The notes under the pieces are model-generated. The model did no database searches and was not told the DNA's origin. It saw nothing but the letters and a program-made list of their open reading frames with translations. A DNA stretch of 64,000 nt from Winogradskyella_A sp963966315 (lineage in GTDB: Bacteria > Bacteroidota > Bacteroidia > Flavobacteriales > Flavobacteriaceae), in assembly GCA_963966315.1 (NCBI GenBank), contig CAWZYX010000003.1, forward strand, positions 1 to 64,000, given 5' to 3'. Every line of letters starts with the position of its first letter. Within the stretch, counting starts at the first letter, position 1. Shown one piece after another: positions 15,658 through 25,204 of this stretch. The position numbers and the translations under genes are program-made.

Positions 15658-18600
15658 GTGTTGTTATTTCTCATATTGGTGTTGATCCTGTCCATACCTG
15701 CTGTTCAGACCAGTTTAGGCAATTACGCAACCAAAAGAATTAATGCGGATTTTAATACAGACATCAATATAGCTAAGGTAGGTCTTCAGTTCAATGGAGA
15801 TGTAGAACTTAAGGAAATACTGATCAGAGACCATCACAAGGATACACTTATAGCCATTAAAGAGCTCAACACCTCCATCATTAGCTTTAGGAATGTTGTA
15901 AATAATAAACTGAATTTTGGAGATATTGACATAGAAGAACTTTACTTTAATCTTAAAACTTATTCAGGAGAAAATGATTCCAACCTGGACCTTTTTGTAG
16001 AAAGTTTTGAAGATGGGCAGCCCAGAACAGAGCCTAGTGACTTTCTATTCTCATCTAGCGACATTAGCATTGAAGGAGGCGTGTTCATCATTTTGGATGA
16101 GAACCGGGAAACAAAGGAAATTCTTTCTCTCAGGGATATTAATACCAATGTTACTGACTTTGTGATTAGCGGTCCGGAAGTACGCACCAGGATTAATAAG
16201 TTATCGCTTATGACGGGTAGAGGCGTTCGTCTTAAAAATCTAATGTCGGACTTTGAGTATACCCTTGATCATATGGATTTTAATAATCTTAAACTCAATA
16301 CAGAAGGTAGTGAGATTAAGGGAAATTTAAAGTTTGTTTATCGCAGAGAAGACCTTAAGGAATTTACTGAAAAAGTGAAAATTGAGGCTTCGTTCAGAGA
16401 ATCAAAAATAAAACTTAACGAACTCAATAGTTTTTACAACGAATTTGGTGCCAATCAAACTGCCTCTTTTGCTGTTGACTTAAGCGGAACACTCAATAAT
16501 TTGAGTGCCAGAAATTTAGACTTGCGAACATCAAGAAATACCAGGATTGCCGGTGATATTCAGTTCCGAAATGTCTTTAATTCTAAAAGTGATAATTTTC
16601 AATTAGATGGCAGATTAACGAATCTGTCGTCCAATTACAAAGACCTCACAGCACTCCTTCCAAACGTACTTGGAAGGTCTATTCCGTCCATATTTGTTGA
16701 ATTGGGAAATTTTACCATGGTCGGAGAATCCAAGATTTCAGGTTCAGATGTCAGGGCCAAGTTTGATATCACCACGGAGCTAGGGTTTATGAGTACTGAC
16801 CTTATTATCAATAAAGCCAATGACATTGACGAGGCCAGTTATGAGGGGGAGCTGTCCTTTCAGGAGTTCGATCTGGGTGAGTTAATCAATAACGAAGCAG
16901 TTGGATTTGTGACCGCCAATGTACAGGTAGATGGAAAGGGCTTTAAATATGAGGTCATTGATACCCACATTGAAGGTGCTGTCGATTTATTTGAGTACAA
17001 CGACTACCAGTACTCGAATGTGGTCCTTTTCGGTGATCTGGGAAACTATGTGTTTAATGGGGAGCTGGTAGCAGATGATCCCAATCTTCAGATGAAATTT
17101 AATGGACTGGCCGATCTCTCCGAGGAGGTAAGCCGTTTCGATTTTAGAGCGAAGGTAAATTATGCTGATCTGAAAGCGCTCAATTTTGTGACAAAAGACA
17201 GTATTTCTGAATTCAGGGGTCAAGTGAATATGGCTGCCTTGGGTGCGGGTTATGAGGATCTGGACGGGTACATCAGTATTAAGAATGTAAGCTACATCAA
17301 TGATACCAATACCTATGAATTTGATGATTTTGAAATAGTATCTAATTTTGAAGGGAAGCAGCGTACCATTACTGTAGACTCGCCAGACATCATTACCGGC
17401 GAAATGAAGGGGCAGTTCAGGTTGAAAGAACTGCTCAAGTTAACAGAAAATTCTCTCGGTCGAATTTACACAAATTATTCACCACACGAGGTAACTCCCA
17501 ACCAATACCTCAGTTTTAAATTCTCAATTTACAATCAAATAGCAGAAGTTATTGACAAAAATTTGAAGATTGGAGCAAATACCTATATCGAAGGCAAGAT
17601 CGAAACCAATGAAAATGCTTTTGAGCTAGAACTCTCCAGCCCTCAGCTATCCTACGGTACAACTTATGTGAGAAACATTAATCTCGAATTGAACAATGCT
17701 AATCCTATTTTTAACACCTATGTACAGGCAGATACCCTCAACGTTTCGGGCTATAAAATATCAGATGTTAATTTGTTGAACCTGACCAGACGTGATTCCC
17801 TTTTCATTAAGTCGGACTTCAGGGGAGGAGCGGAAGGACAGGATAATTATGATCTTAATCTGTATTACACCATTACAGAGGATGGTCAGTCTGTCTTTGG
17901 TTTTAAGAAATCAGATCTTAAGTTCAAAGGATATGATTGGTTTATAAATTCCGATAAGGATCAGAATAATAAGATCACCTTCGATAAAAGTCTGAGTAGG
18001 TTTGAGGTATCGGAGATACGACTCAATCAGGGTTCTGAAGAAATGGTCATTTCAGGAAAAGTGGAAGACTCTGTGACCAAAAATCTGTCTCTAGACTTTA
18101 AGAATGTGCAATTGGCCAAGATCACGCCGCGAATAGATAGTCTCGACATGAATGGCAGCGTAAATGGAAATCTAAACTTTGTGCAGTACAATGGAGTGTA
18201 TTCCCCAACTTCCACATTAGAAATAGGTTCCTTATCTGTCAATGATTATAACCTTGGAGATTTAAACGCTTATATTGTTGGTGACAGCTCCTTAACACGT
18301 TACAATGTTGATGTTAAACTGGAGAACAATGGCCTGAGAAACATCGATGCTCAGGGCTTTGTTGAAGTGGATTCGCGCAATCCCCAAATTGATGTTGCAA
18401 TTGATTTCAGAAATTTTTTACTCGACCCATTGAGTCCCCTGGGTGAAGGTGTGATTAGCAATATAAGAGGGCTGGTTTCGGGTAATGCCACTGTATCGGG
18501 TAATTTGAATAAACCCGATATTGATGGAGAGCTATTACTGGATAGGGCAGGGCTGAAAATACCATACCTCAATGTGGATTTTAGTTTTGATTTTGATTCC

Positions 18601-20061
18601 AGAGTGACGCTGGAGAACCAGCGTTTTGTTTTCAACAATGTGGCCATGACCGATTCGAGGTACTTTTCAAGAGGGTTTTTGAATGGTTACATATCGCACA
18701 ATAATTTTTCTGACTGGCGTCTCGGTCTCGATCTCACCACAGATCGGCTCTTGGTTCTGGATACAGAGGAGTCTGACGAACTGTACTTCGGAACTGCGTT
18801 TGTCAGCGGAAAGGCAGAAATTAGCGGTCCCACCGATCAGTTAGTCATTGACGTTGAGGCCACTACTTCACCTGGAACCGTTTTCAATATACCGCTGAAA
18901 GATTCTGAAAGTATTGGTGATAATACCTACATCAATTTTTTAAGTCCTGAAGAAAAGAAGGCACGCCTCACCGGAAGGGCTAGAGTCCCCAAAACAGTTA
19001 GCGGTCTGCAGTTAAATTTTGATTTAAATGTGAATCAAAATGCCTTGATCGAGATGGTGATGGACGAGACTTCAGGAAGCACTATCAAAGGTAAGGGTTT
19101 TGGCGGTCTGGTGATCTCCATTAACACCAATGGAACCTTTAAAATGTGGGGAGATTTTTCGGTTTTTGAAGGAGAGTACCTTTTCAGATATCCCCCGCTT
19201 ATTGAGAAGAAGTTTATCGTAGACCGTGGAAGTAGTATTGTTTGGGAAGGTGATCCGCTTAATGCCGAAGTGAATATTCGCGCTATCTACAAAACACAAA
19301 CCAATCCATCAGCCCTATTAGAAAGTCCCATATCAAGAAGTATCCCTGTAGAATTAGGGATTGACCTTACCGGGGCTTTGGCGCAGCCCAACTACGACTT
19401 TATTTTTGATTTCCCATCGGTTAACTCCACCATTAAATCAGAGCTGGAATACAGACTTTCTTCAAAAGAGGATAGGGACAATCAGGCTTTGTGGCTCATT
19501 GTCACGGGAGGGTTCTCCAGCCCTGATAATTTTAATGTATCAGGTACAATCTCAGAGCGACTCACGGGTATTATCAATGGTATCATTGGTGACGAAAATG
19601 GCGATGTGGTGATTGGACTGGATCTGGACCTTGCTCAGGATAATCCTGATTTTGAAACGGAGAGCAGAGTGGGAGTGACACTTCAAACCAATATCTCAGA
19701 TACCGTATTATTAAACGGTAAAGTTGGAGTTCCTTTTGGAACGGCCAGTCAAACAACCATTACCGGTGATGTGCAAATAGATTGGCTGCTTAATGACGAC
19801 GGAACTTTGAGAGCAACCGTCTTTAATCGGGAGAACAGCATACGTAACTTTGGTGAGGAAATAGGGTTCACTCAGGGTATAGGACTATCTTACAGTGTGG
19901 AATTTGACACCTTCAAGGAACTGATGCAGCTCATTTTTAAAGGAAAGAACAAAAACGAAGAACAGAAGGATTCAGACCCGATAGAACCATCAAAAACATC
20001 CGACCCGGCGCTCCCCGAATTCATTTCACTGAAAGAAAAAGACTCTCAAAAACGACAATAA
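15658..20061 (+). CDS. tamB: Translocation/assembly module TamB (DUF490) protein
   Basis: A giant 1467-residue protein. A hydrophobic anchor (L-L-F-L-I-L-V-L-I-L-S-I-P-A-V-Q-T) is followed by about 1,100 residues of repetitive beta-strand-rich sequence (beta-taco/AsmA-like) and the C-terminal DUF490 domain (about 1050-1420; G-D-F-S-V-F-E-G-E-Y, N-A-E-V-N-I-R-A-I-Y). TamB bridges the inner and outer membrane, for lipid transport or barrel assembly. The listed start is GTG at 15658. The frame stays open upstream and encodes R-K-I-L-K-I-V-G-K-L-L-A-T-L, a typical basic TamB N-terminus, back to stop codons at 15601-15606, but there is no ATG, GTG or TTG in it. The true start may be ATA at 15622 or ATC at 15610. 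Confidence 0.9.
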   Translation: MLLFLILVLILSIPAVQTSLGNYATKRINADFNTDINIAKVGLQFNGDVELKEILIRDHHKDTLIAIKELNTSIISFRNVVNNKLNFGDIDIEELYFNLKTYSGENDSNLDLFVESFEDGQPRTEPSDFLFSSSDISIEGGVFIILDENRETKEILSLRDINTNVTDFVISGPEVRTRINKLSLMTGRGVRLKNLMSDFEYTLDHMDFNNLKLNTEGSEIKGNLKFVYRREDLKEFTEKVKIEASFRESKIKLNELNSFYNEFGANQTASFAVDLSGTLNNLSARNLDLRTSRNTRIAGDIQFRNVFNSKSDNFQLDGRLTNLSSNYKDLTALLPNVLGRSIPSIFVELGNFTMVGESKISGSDVRAKFDITTELGFMSTDLIINKANDIDEASYEGELSFQEFDLGELINNEAVGFVTANVQVDGKGFKYEVIDTHIEGAVDLFEYNDYQYSNVVLFGDLGNYVFNGELVADDPNLQMKFNGLADLSEEVSRFDFRAKVNYADLKALNFVTKDSISEFRGQVNMAALGAGYEDLDGYISIKNVSYINDTNTYEFDDFEIVSNFEGKQRTITVDSPDIITGEMKGQFRLKELLKLTENSLGRIYTNYSPHEVTPNQYLSFKFSIYNQIAEVIDKNLKIGANTYIEGKIETNENAFELELSSPQLSYGTTYVRNINLELNNANPIFNTYVQADTLNVSGYKISDVNLLNLTRRDSLFIKSDFRGGAEGQDNYDLNLYYTITEDGQSVFGFKKSDLKFKGYDWFINSDKDQNNKITFDKSLSRFEVSEIRLNQGSEEMVISGKVEDSVTKNLSLDFKNVQLAKITPRIDSLDMNGSVNGNLNFVQYNGVYSPTSTLEIGSLSVNDYNLGDLNAYIVGDSSLTRYNVDVKLENNGLRNIDAQGFVEVDSRNPQIDVAIDFRNFLLDPLSPLGEGVISNIRGLVSGNATVSGNLNKPDIDGELLLDRAGLKIPYLNVDFSFDFDSRVTLENQRFVFNNVAMTDSRYFSRGFLNGYISHNNFSDWRLGLDLTTDRLLVLDTEESDELYFGTAFVSGKAEISGPTDQLVIDVEATTSPGTVFNIPLKDSESIGDNTYINFLSPEEKKARLTGRARVPKTVSGLQLNFDLNVNQNALIEMVMDETSGSTIKGKGFGGLVISINTNGTFKMWGDFSVFEGEYLFRYPPLIEKKFIVDRGSSIVWEGDPLNAEVNIRAIYKTQTNPSALLESPISRSIPVELGIDLTGALAQPNYDFIFDFPSVNSTIKSELEYRLSSKEDRDNQALWLIVTGGFSSPDNFNVSGTISERLTGIINGIIGDENGDVVIGLDLDLAQDNPDFETESRVGVTLQTNISDTVLLNGKVGVPFGTASQTTITGDVQIDWLLNDDGTLRATVFNRENSIRNFGEEIGFTQGIGLSYSVEFDTFKELMQLIFKGKNKNEEQKDSDPIEPSKTSDPALPEFISLKEKDSQKRQ

Positions 20062-20194
20062 GTCTCAGAATTTCCAGATCCTTTAAAATTTTTATTAACG
20101 AAAACGTTTGAATTTATTTCAGTCCTCTTTTTTATGACTGAAGTCACTTTTTTGTCTTTTGAAATATGTAATTTTACTGGAAACTATGAAGAAA

Positions 20195-21181
20195 ATGTCT
20201 CAAGAAATAAAAAAAATTGCTGTTCTCACTTCCGGTGGGGATGCCCCAGGTATGAATGCTGCAATTCGCTCTGTGGTAAGGACTTGTGTTTATCACGGGG
20301 TGGAATGCTATGGTTGTTACCGAGGGTACCAGGGAATGGTAGAAGGAGATTTTGAAAAGATGGATGCTCGTAGCGTAAAGGGCATTATTAATAAAGGTGG
20401 CACGATATTGAAGACGGCGCGTTCCGAAGAATTCCGAACCAAAGAGGGCAGGCAAAAAGCACATGAAGAACTGAGGAAAGCCGGTATCGACGCTTTTGTA
20501 GTCATTGGAGGAGATGGTAGCTTCACAGGAGCGATGATCTTTAACCAGGAATTTGGATTTCCAGTCATGGGAATTCCCGGTACCATCGACAATGATATTT
20601 TTGGAACCACACATACCCTTGGTTATGATACTGCTTTGAATACGGCTGTGGATGCCATGGACAAAATAAGAGATACCGCAAGCTCCCATAACCGCTTGTT
20701 TTTTATTGAGGTAATGGGTCGTGACGTAGGTCATATTGCACTGAATGTGGGAGTTGGTGCCGGTGCGGAAGAGATCCTTATTCCGGAAGAAGATCTGGGA
20801 CTGGATAGGCTTCTAGAATCTTTAAGACGAAGTAAACGAACAGGAAAGTCATCAAGCGTGGTAGTGGTTGCTGAAGGTGATCGAATAGGAAAAAATGTAT
20901 TTGAGCTCGCAGACTATGTCGAAGAGAATATGAGTGAATATGAGGTTAGAGTATCCGTATTAGGACACATGCAGCGAGGCGGATCACCATCCTGTTTTGA
21001 TCGCGTTCTGGCCAGTAGGATGGGTGTAAAGGCAGTGGAAAGCCTGTTAGAGGGTAAAAGTAATTTCATGGTTGGACTTAAAAATGATATCATGGACCTT
21101 ACACCATTTGATCAGGCGGTCAAAGGAAAATCGAAGATAAATATGGAGCTCATCAGAGTGTCCGATATATTAACTATATAA
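20195..21181 (+). CDS. pfkA: ATP-dependent 6-phosphofructokinase
   Basis: 328 residues from the ATG at 20195 (M-S-Q-E-I-K-K-I-A-V-L-T-S-G-G-D-A-P-G-M-N), the family's usual length; twelve extra upstream codons are open but unlikely. Active-site motifs: G-G-D-A-P-G-M-N-A, I-G-G-D-G-S (the Gly form typical of ATP users rather than PPi users), P-G-T-I-D-N-D with the catalytic Asp, M-G-R-x-x-G-H-I-A, and H-M-Q-R-G-G-S-P. It catalyses fructose-6-phosphate to fructose-1,6-bisphosphate. It is followed after 27 bases by gapA, so the two are probably cotranscribed. Confidence 0.96.
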   Translation: MSQEIKKIAVLTSGGDAPGMNAAIRSVVRTCVYHGVECYGCYRGYQGMVEGDFEKMDARSVKGIINKGGTILKTARSEEFRTKEGRQKAHEELRKAGIDAFVVIGGDGSFTGAMIFNQEFGFPVMGIPGTIDNDIFGTTHTLGYDTALNTAVDAMDKIRDTASSHNRLFFIEVMGRDVGHIALNVGVGAGAEEILIPEEDLGLDRLLESLRRSKRTGKSSSVVVVAEGDRIGKNVFELADYVEENMSEYEVRVSVLGHMQRGGSPSCFDRVLASRMGVKAVESLLEGKSNFMVGLKNDIMDLTPFDQAVKGKSKINMELIRVSDILTI

Positions 21182-21208
21182 TTAAGAACAAAATTTAAGA
21201 ACAAGGAT

Positions 21209-22210
21209 ATGTCAAATTTAAAATTAGGAATTAACGGATTCGGAAGAATAGGAAGAATAGTTTTCAGAGCTACAGTGAAGCGTCCAGACGTGGATGTGGT
21301 GGCCATTAATGATTTACTGGATGTAGAGCATCTGGCGTATTTGTTAAAATACGATTCGGTACACGGCAGATTTGACGGTACTGTAGAAGTTAAGGACGGC
21401 CATCTTGTCGTTGATGGAAAAACCGTTCGCGTGACGGCAGAGAAAGATCCAAAGAACCTCAAATGGGGAGACGTGGGTGTTGATGTAGTCGCTGAATGTA
21501 CTGGTATATTTACAACCTTAGAGACGGCACAATATCATATTGATGCCGGTGCCAAAAAAGTAGCAATCTCAGCACCTAGTAAAGATGCTCCGATGTTTGT
21601 AATGGGGGTTAATGACGATGAGTTGACATCAGATCATAAAATCGTTTCCAATGCATCATGTACCACAAACTGTCTGGCACCTGTAGCTAAGGTGCTGGAT
21701 GATCACTTTGGAATTGAAGAAGCTCTGATGACCACAATTCATGCTTCTACAGCAACGCAATTAACTGTGGACGGACCATCCCGAAAAAACTATCGTTTGG
21801 GGCGTTCTGCCATCACCAATATCATTCCTTCAACCACCGGGGCTGCAAAAGCTGTTGGTAAGGTAATACCTAAATTAAATGGTAAACTTACCGGAATGGC
21901 CTTTAGGGTGCCAACAGCCAATGTCTCTGTGGTGGACCTCACAGTGCGCTTGAAGAATGACACTTCTTATGAAGAGATCAAAAAGGCCTTTAAAGCAGCA
22001 GCAGAGGGTCCAATGAAAGGAGTGCTCGGATATACGGAGGACGGTGTGGTTTCTCAGGATTTTGTGAGCGACGCCCGTACAAGTATTTTTGACGCAGGTG
22101 CAGGTATCGAACTGAATTCGAAATTCTTTAAAGTGGTATCCTGGTACGACAATGAGTTTGCTTACTCCAATAAGTTAGTAGACCTGGCACAAAAAATAAA
22201 CAACCTGTAA
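21209..22210 (+). CDS. gapA: Type I glyceraldehyde-3-phosphate dehydrogenase
   Basis: 333 residues. N-G-F-G-R-I-G-R is the dinucleotide-binding loop, and I-N-D-L-L-D with Asp after the second strand favours NAD over NADP. The catalytic S-N-A-S-C-T-T-N-C-L-A-P has Cys151, and S-W-Y-D-N-E-F-A-Y-S marks the C-terminus. It converts glyceraldehyde-3-phosphate to 1,3-bisphosphoglycerate. A strong terminator at 22231-22271 separates it from the sugar-kinase gene. Confidence 0.97.
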   Translation: MSNLKLGINGFGRIGRIVFRATVKRPDVDVVAINDLLDVEHLAYLLKYDSVHGRFDGTVEVKDGHLVVDGKTVRVTAEKDPKNLKWGDVGVDVVAECTGIFTTLETAQYHIDAGAKKVAISAPSKDAPMFVMGVNDDELTSDHKIVSNASCTTNCLAPVAKVLDDHFGIEEALMTTIHASTATQLTVDGPSRKNYRLGRSAITNIIPSTTGAAKAVGKVIPKLNGKLTGMAFRVPTANVSVVDLTVRLKNDTSYEEIKKAFKAAAEGPMKGVLGYTEDGVVSQDFVSDARTSIFDAGAGIELNSKFFKVVSWYDNEFAYSNKLVDLAQKINNL

Positions 22211-22230
22211 AGCCAATCTAAGCTATTTGT

Positions 22231-22271
22231 AAATTCCGTAGTTTTATGCTTTGCATTGCTACGGAATTTTT
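22231..22271 (+). terminator. terminator after gapA
   Basis: Perfect 11-bp arms (aaattccgtag / ctacggaattt) with a 17-base loop and a T-run, 20 bases past the gapA stop. Confidence 0.8.
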
Positions 22272-22286
22272 ATTTAATTATTCAAT

Positions 22287-23147
22287 ATGATTTTAATAAC
22301 GGACAGTGGTTCAACCAAATGCGATTGGATTGCTATAGACAAAACGGGAAAGCGCTTAGCAGAGAAGATCAGAACAAAAGGGTTGAATCCGGCTATTCTT
22401 ACCGAAGAAGAATTAAAATCCATCATCAGCGGGAGTGAAGAACTGATGCGCTACAAGTCTGAAGTAACGCATATTTTCTTCTATGGAGCGGGCTGTGGTA
22501 CCGAGAAGCCTAGGACCATGCTTACCCATGTGCTTCAGTTTCTCTTTCCGGTTGCCAATGTGGAGGTTCAGGAGGATACTATGGCGGCCGTGCGTGCGTC
22601 ATTAAATCAAAATGACGAAGCTGCAGTGGTTTGCATTATGGGTACAGGTTCTAATTGCAGCTATTTTGACGGGGAGCGACTGCACCAAAGAGTAAAAAGT
22701 CTGGGCTATACCCTCATGGATGAAGCCAGTGGAAATTACTACGGAAAGGAACTGATCAGGGATTACTATTTTAAATTGATGCCGGCTACCATCAAACTGG
22801 CCTTTGAACACAAGTACAATCTCGATGCCGATTTTATAAAGTACAATCTGTACAAACAGCCAAATCCAAATGCCTATCTCGCTTCTTTTGCGGAGTTTAT
22901 GTTTCTGAACAAAGATTCGGAATACATCAGAGACCTGATCAAATCCGGATTCAGGTTGTTTACAGAACACATGATCATGCAGTTCAAGGAAGAACTGAAG
23001 ACCTGTCCGGTGCACTTTGCAGGGTCCATTGCGTATTTTTCTCAAGAGGAGATCTTAGAGGTGGCTCAGGAGTACGGATTTAATGTGGGCAATTTTGTGC
23101 GCAGGCCTATTGATGGACTGGTAGACTACCACGTAAAAAATATCTGA
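22287..23147 (+). CDS. BadF/N-acetylglucosamine-kinase-type ATPase
   Basis: 286 residues of the ASKHA superfamily. Phosphate 1 motif D-S-G-S-T-K-C-D-W at the very N-terminus and phosphate 2 motif M-G-T-G-S-N-C-S-Y-F are clear; the adenosine motif A-G-S-I-A-Y-F lies near residue 245. The family contains N-acetylglucosamine and glucosamine kinases, so an amino-sugar substrate is the best guess. The stop overlaps the mgsA start (TGATG), implying coupled translation. Confidence 0.85.
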   Translation: MILITDSGSTKCDWIAIDKTGKRLAEKIRTKGLNPAILTEEELKSIISGSEELMRYKSEVTHIFFYGAGCGTEKPRTMLTHVLQFLFPVANVEVQEDTMAAVRASLNQNDEAAVVCIMGTGSNCSYFDGERLHQRVKSLGYTLMDEASGNYYGKELIRDYYFKLMPATIKLAFEHKYNLDADFIKYNLYKQPNPNAYLASFAEFMFLNKDSEYIRDLIKSGFRLFTEHMIMQFKEELKTCPVHFAGSIAYFSQEEILEVAQEYGFNVGNFVRRPIDGLVDYHVKNI

Positions 23148-23509
23148 TGGAAATTGCATTGATCGCCCACGATGGTAAAAAAGCTGAAATGGTGCAATTC
23201 CTTAATGAGCACAGGGAAATTCTGAACCAAAAAAGGATCACCCTGGTATCTACCGGGACAACAGGGGAAAAAGTAAAACAGGCAGGCTACGAAGTCAAAC
23301 CCATGCTTTCAGGACCCTTAGGAGGTGATGCACAGATTGCTGCAAGGGTAGCAGAGGGCAAATGTAAAATGGTGCTCTTCTTCAGGGACCCTCTGGACAA
23401 GCATCCACATGAGCCCGATATTTTGATGCTGATGCGCCTTTGCGATGTTCACAATGTACCCTTAGGAACAAATCCTGCCACGGCTAAATTGCTCATCAAA
23501 GCCATTTAG
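23147..23509 (+). CDS. mgsA: Methylglyoxal synthase
   Basis: 120 residues, at the short end for the family. Signature residues are intact: A-H-D-x-K-K, S-T-G-T-T-G for phosphate binding, L-S-G-P-L-G-G-D-A-Q-I-A with the catalytic Asp, F-F-R-D-P-L-D-K-H-P-H-E-P-D, and G-T-N-P-A-T-A. It converts dihydroxyacetone phosphate to methylglyoxal and phosphate, a bypass of lower glycolysis used when phosphate is scarce or sugar phosphates build up. It overlaps the upstream kinase by one base, and pfkA and gapA lie just before. Confidence 0.95.
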   Translation: MEIALIAHDGKKAEMVQFLNEHREILNQKRITLVSTGTTGEKVKQAGYEVKPMLSGPLGGDAQIAARVAEGKCKMVLFFRDPLDKHPHEPDILMLMRLCDVHNVPLGTNPATAKLLIKAI

Positions 23510-23545
23510 TGGTTAATAAACCCGTGGATATTTTTTTGAAACATG

Positions 23546-23576
23546 TTGGAGAACTTCCTAATTGGTTATATCTTTG
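23546..23576 (+). promoter_or_regulatory. Bacteroidota-type promoter for the 60-aa membrane protein
   Basis: TTG at 23546-23548, exactly 20 bases, then TATCTTTG at 23569-23576. This is a full -33/-7 match. Transcription should begin near 23583, after an alternative ATG at 23543, which decides the start of the next gene at 23606. Confidence 0.75.
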
Positions 23577-23605
23577 TGCCAGATGTTATAATTACGCACG
23601 CACTT

Positions 23606-23788
23606 ATGTTCGAATTTGATCAATATTTAGGATTTTTAGCTTTTTTAACCATACTCACCATTGGATTTTGGTTGATGATTTTTTTGTTAACCTTTGTGAT
23701 CCCTTATTGGTTATTCGGAGCAACGATCGAACGTTTGAAAGAAATTCGAGAAGAAAAGAAAGCCAAAAGAGAATCGGCTACACGATAA
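23606..23788 (+). CDS. Small membrane protein of unknown function
   Basis: 60 residues: M-F-E-F-D-Q-Y-L-G-F, two closely packed hydrophobic segments (about 9-28 and 28-42) and a strongly charged C-terminal tail (E-R-L-K-E-I-R-E-E-K-K-A-K-R-E). I know no function. The frame extends to an ATG at 23543 (81 residues), but the promoter at 23546-23576 lies inside that extension, so the shorter form is preferred. A strong terminator follows, making it a separate transcription unit. Confidence 0.65.
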   Translation: MFEFDQYLGFLAFLTILTIGFWLMIFLLTFVIPYWLFGATIERLKEIREEKKAKRESATR

Positions 23789-23803
23789 GAAATAATTGAC
23801 TTC

Positions 23804-23835
23804 AAAAAAGAGCGCTAAAAGGCGCTCTTTTTTTT
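23804..23835 (+). terminator. Rho-independent terminator
   Basis: Arms aaaaaagagcgc and gcgctctttttt with a 6-base loop, 16 bases past the small membrane protein stop. Confidence 0.9.
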
Positions 23836-23862
23836 GATACATTTACCATAAAACCATTGCTC

Positions 23863-25200
23863 ATGAAATTCTTGTTCACTGTTTTATTTCTACTGTCGTT
23901 CTCGGCCTTTTCTCAGCAGGTGCTCCCTCAACGGGAGAGAGCTGAGGTAGTGGATGCCATTTTAAAAGACCGATTTAACAATCTGCTACCTCAACTCATG
24001 GACGATACGGGTTTTGATATGTGGATCCTCATTTCGAGGGAATACAATGAAGACCCTGTGCTGAAAACCATGCTACCAGCCACCTGGCTCAACGCCAGAA
24101 GACGCACGATCATCGTATTTTACAGGGATAAAAATGCAGGAACGATTGAGAAGCTGGCTGTGGCCCGTTACAATTTTGGAGAGAACATTATTTCGGCATG
24201 GGATAAGGACAAGGAGCCTGATCAATGGAAGCGTTTGATTGAGATTATCGAGGAACGCAAGCCTAAAAAGATTGGTCTGAATTATTCTTCTTATTTTAAT
24301 ATTTGTGATGGCCTGGTAAAAACAGACTATGAAGAATTGATGGCCGCACTTCCCAAAAAGTACCAGTCGAGAGTAACCTCGGCCGAGCAGTTGGCCATTG
24401 CCTGGATCGAAACGCGTACCAAAATGGAAATGATTATTTATAACCAGCTGGTAGATATTACTCACAATATCATTGCAGAGGCTTTTTCCGAAAAGGTGAT
24501 CACTCCGGGTGTCACTACCACAACCGATGTTGAATGGTGGATGCGGGATAAGATCACCGGTCTTGGTCTTAAAACCTGGTTTCATCCCACGGTGGACGTG
24601 CAGCGATCAGCGGAGGAATTGGGAAGCCATTTGTATGCCTTTTCAGATCGTCCGGAAAACATGGTTATTTTACCTGGTGATTTATTACACTGTGACGTAG
24701 GGATCACTTATTTAAGATTGAATACCGATTGTCAGGAGCTGGCTTATGTACTGAAGCCGGGAGAAACTGCGGCTCCTGACTATTTGATCGAGGCATTGAG
24801 GGACGGCAACCACGTTCAGGATATTTTTACCGACCATTTTAAAACCGGGAGAACCGGTAATGAGGTCTTAAAAATGTCATTGGACGATGCCAGAGCAGAA
24901 GGACTGCGACCTGCTATCTATACGCATCCCCTTGGTTCCTACGGGCATTCCTCTGGAACCACATTAGGAATGTGGGATGCCCAGGATGGTGTGCCGGTGA
25001 CCGGGGACTACCCTTTGCATGAGAATACGGTTTATGCCATTGAATTGAATACCACTGTCAATATTCCTGAATGGAATCGCGACATTCGAATTATGCTGGA
25101 GGAAGCGGGATTCTGGGGCCCTGAAGGATTCCGATATGTGAACGGAAGGCAAACCGAATTACTATTGGTACCGCGAGTCAAAGACCATCAGGGTAATTGA
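23863..25200 (+). CDS. Secreted M24-family peptidase (Xaa-Pro aminopeptidase-like)
   Basis: 445 residues from the ATG at 23863. A signal peptide (M-K-F-L-F-T-V-L-F-L-L-S-F-S-A-F-S-Q) is followed by a creatinase-like N-terminal domain and a pita-bread catalytic domain. Candidate metal ligands are the Asp in L-L-H-C-D-V-G-I-T, the Asp in L-N-T-D-C-Q-E, the His in T-H-P-L-G-S-Y-G-H-S-S-G, the Glu in A-I-E-L-N-T and the Glu in R-Q-T-E-L. These follow the D-D-H-E-E order of aminopeptidase P. It probably acts in the periplasm on Xaa-Pro peptides. It converges on the MFS gene with only 4 bases between stops. Confidence 0.82.
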   Translation: MKFLFTVLFLLSFSAFSQQVLPQRERAEVVDAILKDRFNNLLPQLMDDTGFDMWILISREYNEDPVLKTMLPATWLNARRRTIIVFYRDKNAGTIEKLAVARYNFGENIISAWDKDKEPDQWKRLIEIIEERKPKKIGLNYSSYFNICDGLVKTDYEELMAALPKKYQSRVTSAEQLAIAWIETRTKMEMIIYNQLVDITHNIIAEAFSEKVITPGVTTTTDVEWWMRDKITGLGLKTWFHPTVDVQRSAEELGSHLYAFSDRPENMVILPGDLLHCDVGITYLRLNTDCQELAYVLKPGETAAPDYLIEALRDGNHVQDIFTDHFKTGRTGNEVLKMSLDDARAEGLRPAIYTHPLGSYGHSSGTTLGMWDAQDGVPVTGDYPLHENTVYAIELNTTVNIPEWNRDIRIMLEEAGFWGPEGFRYVNGRQTELLLVPRVKDHQGN

Positions 25201-25204
25201 TCGA

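Noticed and set aside
20174..20734. Long minus-strand ORF in pfkA
   Set aside because: Antisense to a well-conserved gene, with no recognisable domains.
22602..23045. Minus-strand ORF inside the BadF-type kinase
   Set aside because: Antisense shadow; the plus-strand frame has clear ASKHA motifs.
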